Of a stretch of 39,960 nucleotides of DNA, positions 17,202 to 23,910 are shown one piece after another. The position numbers and the translations under genes are program-made. Each line of letters begins with the position of its first letter. The stretch's first letter is position 1. The stretch is from Pseudomonadota bacterium (GTDB lineage Bacteria > Pseudomonadota > Gammaproteobacteria > Xanthomonadales > Xanthomonadaceae): positions 1 through 39,960 of the forward strand of contig JAFEEL010000062.1 in NCBI GenBank assembly GCA_018241125.1, given 5' to 3'. The notes beneath the pieces are model-generated. The model was not told where the DNA came from. It searched no databases and was given only the letters and a program-made list of their open reading frames with translations.

Positions 17202-18719
17202 TTATGCGGCTTGCGCCTGCGCCTTGCGCGGGCCTTCCAGCAGCGCGGTGCGGATGTGCGCGATCACCAGATCCACCTCGGCATCGGTGATGGCGAAGTG
17301 CGGGGTGAAGCGCAGCGAGTTGGCGCCGCCGTGGATCACGCCGATGCCGTGCTCGCGCATGTATTCCTCGGTCGAGCCGGCGCCGTAGCACTTGAACACG
17401 TCGGCCAGTTCGCACGAGAACAGCAAGCCGGTGCCTTGCACCTTGGTGATCAGGCCGGGCAGTTCGTCCTTGAGCTTTTCGAGTTTGGCGATGAAGGCGC
17501 GGCCCTGGTTGCGCACGTTGGCGCGCAGTGCCGGGGTGAGCTGGCCGAGCACCGCGCAGGCGACATCCATCGCGCGCGGGTTGCTGGTCATGGTGTTGCC
17601 GTACACGCCCTTGCGATACAGCCCGGCGGCGCGGTCGTTCACCGCCAGCACCGACAGCGGGTACTGGCCGGCGTTGAGCGCCTTGGAGTAGGTCTCCATG
17701 TCCGGCGGGTCGATGCCCTCGAAGCCTGGATAATCCACGATCGACAGCACGCCGTGCGCGCGCAGGCCGGCCTGGATGGAGTCCACCAGCAGCAGCGTTC
17801 CGTGTGCCTTGGTCAGTTCACGCGCAGCCTCGTAGAACGCGCGCGGCAGCGCGCGGCCCGGGTCGCCTTCACCCATCACCGGCTCGATGAACATCGCCTC
17901 GATGTGCCAGCCGTGCTTTTCAGCATCGGCGAACACCGCACGCAGTTGCTCGACGTTGTACGGATCGACCGTGAGCAGCGTGTTTTCGTGCCGATAGCTG
18001 GCCAGGTTGGCTTGATAGCCCTTGCGGCTGGAATCGGAATAGATCGCCGGCAGCTCGGTGCGCCCGTGGAAGGCGCCCTTCACCGCCACGCGCTTGATCT
18101 GCCGGCCGGCATGGGCCGCGCCGGCATCGGTCAGCAGCTTGGAGTTGACGTCGGCGATGCGCCCGGCCAGCGACACCGATTCGCTGCCCGAGTTCAGGCA
18201 CAGGAAGTGCGAGTACGGGCTGCCGCCGCGGCTGTGCCCGATCTCCGCCTGCAAGGCCTGCACCATGCGCAGCTGGCTCAGGCTCGGGGTCATGATGTTG
18301 GCCATCGCCTGCGGCTGGGCCATCGCCGCCAGCACGGCCTTGGGCGCGTGCCCGAACGGCAGCATGCCGTAGCCGCCCGAATCGTGGATCACCGCGCCCT
18401 TGAGGGTGACGATCCACGGCCCGCGGCCGGTCAGGGCGACGTACGGGTTCACCGCGTCGTCCGGGTAGAAGTTGACGAAACCGGCCTGCACCGTGTCCAG
18501 TTGCGCCTGCTCGTCCATCGCCAGCAGCGCGGCCCACTGCGGGTCGGCCGCGAGCGCGGCGAACTGCTCGGCGGCGGCCTCGATGGCTGCGCACAGCTCC
18601 GGGCTGGTGGCGGCAAAACGCGCGATGGTGGCATCGTCCAGACCTTGCGTTCGCACCGTGCCGCCGTGCTGGCGAAGGACGTCGAGTTTTTTCAGCAGGT
18701 CGGAGTGGCTATGGGTCAT
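17202..18719 (-). CDS. Class III PLP-dependent aminotransferase
   Basis: A 505-residue enzyme of the acetylornithine/ornithine/lysine aminotransferase fold. NSGSESV (177-183) is the phosphate-binding turn, FIEPVMGEGD (278-287) matches the family, and LVDSIQAGLRAHG (311-323) is the counterpart of the usual DEVQTGxxR motif, with Ser replacing Glu. The Schiff-base lysine is most likely Lys346 in YSKALNAG. The protein has about 80 extra N-terminal residues compared with ArgD. It is a divergent branch, so the donor and acceptor are not assigned. The ATG at 18719 has GGAGA about 6 bases upstream; longer starts reach 18782. It is divergent from the ABC exporter across heptad array C. Confidence 0.82.
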   Translation of the reverse strand: MTHSHSDLLKKLDVLRQHGGTVRTQGLDDATIARFAATSPELCAAIEAAAEQFAALAADPQWAALLAMDEQAQLDTVQAGFVNFYPDDAVNPYVALTGRGPWIVTLKGAVIHDSGGYGMLPFGHAPKAVLAAMAQPQAMANIMTPSLSQLRMVQALQAEIGHSRGGSPYSHFLCLNSGSESVSLAGRIADVNSKLLTDAGAAHAGRQIKRVAVKGAFHGRTELPAIYSDSSRKGYQANLASYRHENTLLTVDPYNVEQLRAVFADAEKHGWHIEAMFIEPVMGEGDPGRALPRAFYEAARELTKAHGTLLLVDSIQAGLRAHGVLSIVDYPGFEGIDPPDMETYSKALNAGQYPLSVLAVNDRAAGLYRKGVYGNTMTSNPRAMDVACAVLGQLTPALRANVRNQGRAFIAKLEKLKDELPGLITKVQGTGLLFSCELADVFKCYGAGSTEEYMREHGIGVIHGGANSLRFTPHFAITDAEVDLVIAHIRTALLEGPRKAQAQAA

Positions 18720-18904
18720 GGGGGTCTCCATTGACATCGCTGTGCCCAACCGCTTGCGCGGAGCGCAAGCCGGTCGGCACACGAAACTTCACGTTGGGTC
18801 GGCGGCCCTTGGCTGGGCCCGGCGGGTGCGGCGTTCTTGCGAGAATAAGAACGACTTGCGGGCGTCATTTTAGCATGCGGATTTTGCTGAAATAACCCCC
18901 GGGC

Positions 18905-19097
18905 AGAGGACGGAGGACAGAGGACGGAGGACGGAGGACAGAGGACAGAAGACAGAGGACAGAGGACAGGCGGTAGTCAGTCGTCGGTCGTCGGTCGTCA
19001 GTACCTGCCACCGGCTGGATACCCGGCCACCTTGCCGACCACTGCCGACTGAACACGTCTCCGTCCTCCGTCCTCCGTCCTCCGTCCTCCGTCCTCT
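18905..19097. repeat. Heptad repeat array C, inverted (GAGGACR then GTCCTCC)
   Basis: Nine phased heptads of AGAGGAC/GGAGGAC at 18905-18967, then about four of a second family (GGTCGTC type) at 18972-18999. A roughly 60-base non-repeat centre follows, then five heptads GTCCTCC at 19063-19097, the reverse complement of the first family. The array fills most of the 472-base divergent gap between the aminotransferase and the ABC ATPase. I see no gene in 18720-19191. Confidence 0.93.
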
Positions 19098-19191
19098 GAA
19101 ACTGACAACTGTCAGAACCACATCCTGACGGCGTCCACTGCCGGCGTGGCTTGCCGCTGGTGAAACTGGCCGCGTCAATCAGGAGATCGCC

Positions 19192-20160
19192 ATGCACGCA
19201 GTCGCCGTCAAACGCCGGATGCAAGCCGTCGCGCCAGCACCCGAACGCGCACAGATCGCCGGACTGGCGCAGGCCACGCGCAAGTACGGCGCGCTGGTCG
19301 CGCTGGATGGCATCGACCTGGCCATCCGCGCCGGCGAAGTGCTGGCCGTGCTCGGGCCCAACGGTGCCGGCAAGACCACCGCGATCTCCCTGTTGCTGGG
19401 GTTGCAACGCCCCGACGGCGGGAGCGCGGAATTATTCGGGATGGACCCGGCATCGCTGCCGGCGCGCCGCCGCGTCGGCGCGATGCTGCAAGCTGCGGCA
19501 GTGCCAGAAACGTTGAATGTCGGCGAGTTGATCCAACTGTTCGCCAGTTACTACCCGCACCCGCGATCGGTGTCCGAGTGTGCAGCGCTGGCCGGCGTGG
19601 AGGATTTGCTCGGACGCCGCTACGGCAAGCTCTCCGGCGGCCAGCAGCGGCGCGTGCAGTTCGCGCTGGCGCTGGTTGGAAATCCCGAGATCCTGTTCCT
19701 CGACGAGCCGACCACCGGTCTGGATATCAGTGCGCGCGAAATCATGTGGAAGACCATCCGCGCGCTGGTCGAACAAGGCTGTGCGGTGGTGCTGACCACG
19801 CACTATCTGGAGGAAGCCGAGGCGCTGGCCGACCGCGTGTGCGTGATCGCCAAGGGCCGCATCATCGCGGCCGGCAGCGTGGCGGCGATCCGTGCACGGG
19901 TGGCGCAAAAACACATCCGCTGCCGCAGCGCGCTGCCGCTGGAAACCATCGCGTGCTGGCCGTATGTGCGCTCGGCGGTGCGCGATGGCGAGCACGTCAC
20001 CATTGTCACCGATGCGGCCGAGGCAGTCGTGCGCAAGCTGATGGATGCCGACCCGGATTTGGCCGAACTGGAGATTCGCCGTGCCGGGCTGGCCGAGGCC
20101 TTCGTCGAAATCACCCGGGATGCGGAAGGCGCGGGCGAGGAATCAGGGAGCAGGGAATAG
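19192..20160 (+). CDS. ABC-2 type transporter ATP-binding protein
   Basis: A 322-residue ATPase. Walker A GPNGAGKT (55-62), a Q-loop in the MLQAAAVPE region, signature LSGGQQRR, Walker B ILFLDEPTTGLD, and the switch His in LTTHYLEEAEALADR. It is in the DrrA/NodI-like multidrug or lipid exporter class. The extension after residue about 240 is the usual C-terminal accessory part. A good site, AGGAG, precedes the ATG by 6 bases. The last codons (ending SGSRE) are encoded by heptad array D, and the stop codon lies in that array. Together with the permease and the two-component pair behind it, it forms an ABC-2/DesKR-like unit. Confidence 0.92.
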   Translation: MHAVAVKRRMQAVAPAPERAQIAGLAQATRKYGALVALDGIDLAIRAGEVLAVLGPNGAGKTTAISLLLGLQRPDGGSAELFGMDPASLPARRRVGAMLQAAAVPETLNVGELIQLFASYYPHPRSVSECAALAGVEDLLGRRYGKLSGGQQRRVQFALALVGNPEILFLDEPTTGLDISAREIMWKTIRALVEQGCAVVLTTHYLEEAEALADRVCVIAKGRIIAAGSVAAIRARVAQKHIRCRSALPLETIACWPYVRSAVRDGEHVTIVTDAAEAVVRKLMDADPDLAELEIRRAGLAEAFVEITRDAEGAGEESGSRE

Positions 20161-20207
20161 AGAGCAGGGAGCGGGGAGCAGAGAGCAGGGAGCAGGGAGC
20201 GGGGAGC
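20145..20207. repeat. Heptad repeat array D (GGGAGCR) across a stop codon
   Basis: Nine phased heptads, mostly AGGGAGC or GGGGAGC with variants AGGGAAT and AGAGAGC. The ATPase stop TAG (20158-20160) lies in units 2-3. It uses the same heptad family as array B, 7 kb away. Confidence 0.92.
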
Positions 20208-20281
20208 CGCGTGATCGCCAACTTCCGGCAACTCGCCAATCGGAACTTTCAACACACACTGTCAGATACGAGAACACACCC

Positions 20282-21070
20282 ATGAACGCCACCACCGTCG
20301 GCAATCCTGCCATCGTCTCGCCGCAAGGCAGCGCCAGCGCGCTGCGCTCGTATGCGCTGGAAGCCAAGTACGAGTTCTTGCGGGTGCTGCGCACGCCCGG
20401 CGCGGCGGTGCCGACGTTGCTGTTTCCGCCGCTGTTCTACCTGTTGTTCGGCATCGTGCTCAACCGTGGCAGTGCTGCGGCGGCGCATTACTTGTTTGCC
20501 AGCTACAGTGTGTTCGGGTTGATGGCGCCGAGCCTGTTCGGCTTCGGCGTGGCGGTGGCGATCGAGCGCGAGCGCGGCTGGCTGGCCCTCAAGCGCGTCG
20601 CGCCGATGCCCCCGGGTGCTTACCTGTTGGCCAAGCTGGCGATGGCGATGATTTTCGGCGTCCTGATTTTTGCTGTGCTGGCGGCGATGGCCGCTGGCAT
20701 GGCGGGCGTGCGCATGCCGGTTTCGCAGTGGCTGGAACTGGCGGCGATCGCCTTGCTGGGCGTGGTGCCGTTTTGCGCGCTGGGTCTGATGATAGGCGCG
20801 CGCGCCAGCGCCAATGCCGCACCGGCCTTCGTCAACCTGATCTACCTGCCGATGGCGTTCCTGTCCGGTCTGTGGATGCCGCTGTCGATGTTGCCCAAGG
20901 TGATCGGCCAGATCGCGCCAGCCTTCCCGGCCTACCACCTGGCGCAACTGGCATTGATGACCGTCGGGCAGCCATCGACTGGCAGTGTCGGCTACCACCT
21001 GTTGTGGTTGGCCGGGTTCTCGGCGATTTGCTTTGCGACCGCGCGACGCTGGTTGGCGCGCAATGCGTGA
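20282..21070 (+). CDS. ABC-2 type transporter permease
   Basis: A 262-residue membrane protein with about six helices, partner of the ATPase. Helices include AAVPTLLFPPLFYLLFGIVL, FGLMAPSLFGFGVAVAI, LAMAMIFGVLIFAVLAAMAAG, LAAIALLGVVPFCALGLMIG and FVNLIYLPMAFLSGLWMPLS, followed by a last helix near the C-terminus. The pattern ERERGWLALKRVAPMPP after helix 3 is typical of ABC-2 proteins. The start at 20282 gives a normal length; the reading frame remains open through the repeat array upstream. The substrate is unknown. A 121-base gap with array D separates it from the ATPase gene. Confidence 0.88.
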   Translation: MNATTVGNPAIVSPQGSASALRSYALEAKYEFLRVLRTPGAAVPTLLFPPLFYLLFGIVLNRGSAAAAHYLFASYSVFGLMAPSLFGFGVAVAIERERGWLALKRVAPMPPGAYLLAKLAMAMIFGVLIFAVLAAMAAGMAGVRMPVSQWLELAAIALLGVVPFCALGLMIGARASANAAPAFVNLIYLPMAFLSGLWMPLSMLPKVIGQIAPAFPAYHLAQLALMTVGQPSTGSVGYHLLWLAGFSAICFATARRWLARNA

Positions 21071-21247
21071 TTGCCGTCGATGGGCAGCGGGGTTGTGCTG
21101 GCGCTATCCTTGGCCGCCAGGTGGCCGTCGTTGGTGATCGTGGGCTGGCAGCGGATGCTCGGCCCGGAACGCCAGGGGCGTCGATGCCGCCGCCGGGCTG
21201 GCGCTGACCCCAGCGCACGCGGGTACGGTTGAATCGGGAGTGCGGGC

Positions 21248-22435
21248 ATGGACATGACCCTGGCGTTTCTGAAAATCCACCCCGATTCGATCATCGGGCG
21301 GCGTTTGCGCGGCCCCGATGCCAATGCGCGCACCCGCTTCACGCCCCTGTACAGCCTGATCTGGACCATCTGGCTGTTCCTGTCGCCGCTGTACCCCCAA
21401 GCCGGATATGCCCGCTGGCTGTGGCCGACGCTGGCGAGCTTCCCGGTGTTCTTGCTGCTGTACCTGCGCGGGTTTACCGCGCCGCAACGGCAGATCGTTC
21501 CCCATGCGCTGGGTGTGGCCGTGCTGGGCTACCTGTTGATCGACTTCAACCCCGGCGCCTGCACCTACATCATCTACGCCTGCGCACTGTTCGCCTTCGG
21601 CCCGAGCGCCCCCAAGGCCCTGGCGCTGATGCTGCTGGCGTTGTTGCCGTGTCTGGCGATCTACGGGTGGCTGGGCGCGCCGTGGCAGTTCCTGCTCAGC
21701 ATCGGGGTGATGGCGCTGGCGGTGGGCGGCAGCAACATCGCGTTCCGCAGCACGCAGATCAAGTCCGAGCAATTGCAGCAGACCCACGAGGAGATCCGTC
21801 GCCTCGCCGCCACCGCCGAACGCGAGCGCATCGGCCGCGATCTGCACGACCTGCTCGGGCACACGCTGTCGCTGATCGCGCTCAAGTCCGAGTTGGCCGG
21901 CAAGCTGCTCGCCCGCGATGTGGTCGCGGCGCGACGCGAGATCGCCGACGTCGAACGCACCGCGCGCGAGGCGCTGGCGCAAGTTCGCGGGGCGATCACC
22001 GGCATGCGTGCGGCCGGGTTGGTTGGCGAAGCGGCATCGGCGCGGATGATCCTGGAATCGGCCGGGGTGCGGTTTTCCAGCAGTGGCTTCGATCAGGCGA
22101 TCCCCGCCGAGCACGAGCACTGTCTGGCGCTGGCGCTGCGCGAGGCGGCGACCAACATCCAGCGTCACGCCAAGGCGGCATCGGCCAGTGCGCGCATGAC
22201 CCTCGCCGATCAGGCGGTGGAACTGAGCGTGCACGACGACGGCAACGGCGTCATCCACGCGCACGGCAACGGTCTGAACGGCATGCGTGAGCGCGTCGAA
22301 GCGCTCGGCGGCAGCTTGCAGGTCGTCGGCGAACGCGGGAAAGGCACGACCCTGGTGGCGCGCCTGCCGTTGCCGACCAGGGTTTCGGCGGAGGTGATCG
22401 GGCTGCCCGGCCCGCAACGCAAGGCGCACGCGTGA
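21248..22435 (+). CDS. DesK-like sensor histidine kinase
   Basis: A 395-residue kinase. Residues about 35-165 form four or five membrane helices without a large periplasmic loop, as in DesK. A HisKA_3 dimerisation helix contains ERERIGRDLHDLLGHTLSL, with His200 as phospho-acceptor. The HATPase_c domain shows REAATNIQRHAKA (N box), DDGNG and GLNGMRERVEALGG. DesK-type kinases sense the membrane state. The start has GGGAG 7 bases upstream. Its placement after an ABC-2 exporter and before a NarL-type regulator suggests that exporter expression responds to membrane or drug stress. The 177-base gap 21071-21247 holds no clear gene. Confidence 0.9.
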   Translation: MDMTLAFLKIHPDSIIGRRLRGPDANARTRFTPLYSLIWTIWLFLSPLYPQAGYARWLWPTLASFPVFLLLYLRGFTAPQRQIVPHALGVAVLGYLLIDFNPGACTYIIYACALFAFGPSAPKALALMLLALLPCLAIYGWLGAPWQFLLSIGVMALAVGGSNIAFRSTQIKSEQLQQTHEEIRRLAATAERERIGRDLHDLLGHTLSLIALKSELAGKLLARDVVAARREIADVERTAREALAQVRGAITGMRAAGLVGEAASARMILESAGVRFSSSGFDQAIPAEHEHCLALALREAATNIQRHAKAASASARMTLADQAVELSVHDDGNGVIHAHGNGLNGMRERVEALGGSLQVVGERGKGTTLVARLPLPTRVSAEVIGLPGPQRKAHA

Positions 22436-22484
22436 GCTTCGCGCGCAATCTTCGGTGTCTGCGCACGGCAACCGGGGAAGTATC

Positions 22485-23102
22485 ATGATCCGCGTGCTGC
22501 TTGCCGAAGATCAGGCGATGGTGCGCGGCGCGCTCTCGGCGCTGCTGGCGCTCGAGTCCGACATCCAGGTGCTCGGCAGCGTCGCCGATGGCGAACTGGC
22601 GTGGCGCGAGATCGGTCGGCTCGCGAAAACCGACACCCCGGTCGATGTGCTGGTGTCTGACATCGAAATGCCCAACCTCACCGGGCTGGAACTGGCCGCG
22701 CGCATCCGCGAACGTGAGCTGCCGGTGAAAGTCGTCATCGTCACCACCTTCGCCCGCAGCGGCTACCTGCGGCGCGCGCTGGAGGCGGGCGTGTCCGGGT
22801 ATCTGTTGAAAGACGCGCCGGCCGAAAAACTCGCCGAGGCGCTGCGGCAGGTGCATCGCGGCGGTCGCGCCATCGCGCCGGAGCTGGCGCTGGAAGCATG
22901 GTCGGAGGCCGACCCGCTCAACGAGCGCGAACGGCAGGTGTTGCGCCTGGCCGGCGAGGGCCTGGGCGCGGCGGAAATCGCCGAAAAACTGCACCTGTCG
23001 CACGGCACCGTGCGCAACTACCTGTCCGAGGCGATCGGCAAGCTCGGCGTGGGCAACCGCATCGAAGCGCACCGGCTGGCGCGGCAGAAGGGGTGGTTGT
23101 AG
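22485..23102 (+). CDS. NarL/DesR-like response regulator
   Basis: A 205-residue protein with a receiver domain (residues 1-118, acidic pair in AEDQ, phospho-acceptor Asp59 in LVSDIEMPN, Lys in LLKDAP) and a LuxR-type helix-turn-helix (about 140-200, with LNERERQVLRLAGEGLGAAE and the recognition region LSHGTVRNYLSEAIGKLGV). This is the DesR pattern and pairs with the kinase 49 bases upstream. GGGGAAG precedes the ATG by 5 bases. The likely target is the ABC-2 operon or its own promoter; no operator was found. Confidence 0.92.
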   Translation: MIRVLLAEDQAMVRGALSALLALESDIQVLGSVADGELAWREIGRLAKTDTPVDVLVSDIEMPNLTGLELAARIRERELPVKVVIVTTFARSGYLRRALEAGVSGYLLKDAPAEKLAEALRQVHRGGRAIAPELALEAWSEADPLNERERQVLRLAGEGLGAAEIAEKLHLSHGTVRNYLSEAIGKLGVGNRIEAHRLARQKGWL

Positions 23103-23116
23103 GGCGAGCAAAGCAA

Positions 23117-23153
23117 TTGCAGCGCATCCGATATGGATGTATTTTGCATCCAT
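23117..23153 (+). promoter_or_regulatory. Candidate promoter-operator of the toxin-antitoxin-R-M operon
   Basis: -35 TTGCAG (23117-23122), 17 bases, -10 TATTTT (23140-23145). The -10 sits between the arms ATGGATG (23133-23139) and CATCCAT (23147-23153), a perfect 7-bp inverted repeat with a 7-base spacer. Ribbon-helix-helix antitoxins typically bind such palindromes to repress their own operon. The -35 is weak. Confidence 0.45.
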
Positions 23154-23165
23154 CGAGGTATCGCC

Positions 23166-23522
23166 ATGCCGGTCACCCTCACCATCAAGCAGGTTCCCGA
23201 CGCCGTCGCGGCGCGGCTCAGGCAGCGCGCCGAAGGCAACCGTCGCTCCCTGCAGCGCGAGCTGTTGCTGATCGTCGAGACGGCCGCGCTAGACGCATCG
23301 GCCGGTATTCGCGCGGGCGAGCCCTCGGTGCCTGCCTATACGGTTCAACCCGTGGCCGGGTCTGGCGGCGACGGGAAGAAGCGCAAGGGCGGCAAGCGTG
23401 AAAGCCGCGACGGTCGCCTTTCGCTAGCCGAGCTGTGGCAACGCGCCCGCGCGCTGGGTGCGGGCATGGACGCCGAATCGACCGGCATCGTTCGAGCCGA
23501 CCGCGATGCCCGCCGCAACTGA
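23166..23522 (+). CDS. FitA/VapB-like antitoxin (ribbon-helix-helix)
   Basis: A 118-residue protein. Residues 1-42 (MPVTLTIKQVPDAVAARLRQ, then RRSLQRELLLIVE) form a ribbon-helix-helix DNA-binding domain of the FitA type. A Gly/Lys/Arg-rich flexible linker (about residues 65-82) and a C-terminal helix (LSLAELWQRARALG) follow; the latter probably wraps the toxin. It is longer than typical FitA (about 80 residues). The gene overlaps the PIN toxin by 17 bases. GAGG lies 8 bases upstream of the ATG. Expected function: neutralises the toxin and represses the operon by binding the upstream palindrome. Confidence 0.82.
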   Translation: MPVTLTIKQVPDAVAARLRQRAEGNRRSLQRELLLIVETAALDASAGIRAGEPSVPAYTVQPVAGSGGDGKKRKGGKRESRDGRLSLAELWQRARALGAGMDAESTGIVRADRDARRN

Positions 23523-23910
23523 GGTCGTCGTCGATGCATCCGCGCTGGCCGCGGTAGTGTTCGACGAGCCGGAGGCGGCGCCAGTGGTCGCCAGTGTCGC
23601 TGGAAGCCTCATCGCGCCCACCTTGTTGCGGTACGAAATCGCCAGCGTGTGCGCCACGAAACTGATTCGCCATCCGCAGCGCGCAGGCGAAATCCAGGCG
23701 CGTTACCGGCTGCTCGACGACATCGCCATCGCCTACGCCGAGCCGGATTGGGCGAGCCTGCCCGCGCTGGCGCGACGCTGGGCGTTGTCGGCCTACGATG
23801 CGGCGTATCTGCAACTGGCGCTCTCCCGGCAGGCGCCATTGATCACTCTCGATGCGCGGCTGGCGGCGGCATGGGACAATGCGCAAGCCGAACCGACGGG
23901 GCAAGCATGA
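23506..23910 (+). CDS. vapC: PIN-domain toxin (VapC/FitB type RNase)
   Basis: A 134-residue PIN-domain ribonuclease. Acidic active-site residues are in VVVDASALAA (first Asp), LLRYEIASV (Glu), YDAAYLQLA (Asp) and TLDARLAAA (final Asp), the standard PIN quartet. It is expected to cleave tRNA or other RNA and stop growth when free of the antitoxin. The start overlaps the antitoxin end by 17 bases, and its stop overlaps the mod start by ATGA, so antitoxin, toxin and methyltransferase are translationally chained. The PIN family is certain; the RNA target is not known. Confidence 0.88.
   Translation: MPAATEVVVDASALAAVVFDEPEAAPVVASVAGSLIAPTLLRYEIASVCATKLIRHPQRAGEIQARYRLLDDIAIAYAEPDWASLPALARRWALSAYDAAYLQLALSRQAPLITLDARLAAAWDNAQAEPTGQA

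Noticed and set aside
21071-21247. Possible small gene between permease and kinase
   Set aside because: No start with ribosome site and no recognisable product; frames overlap the kinase start.
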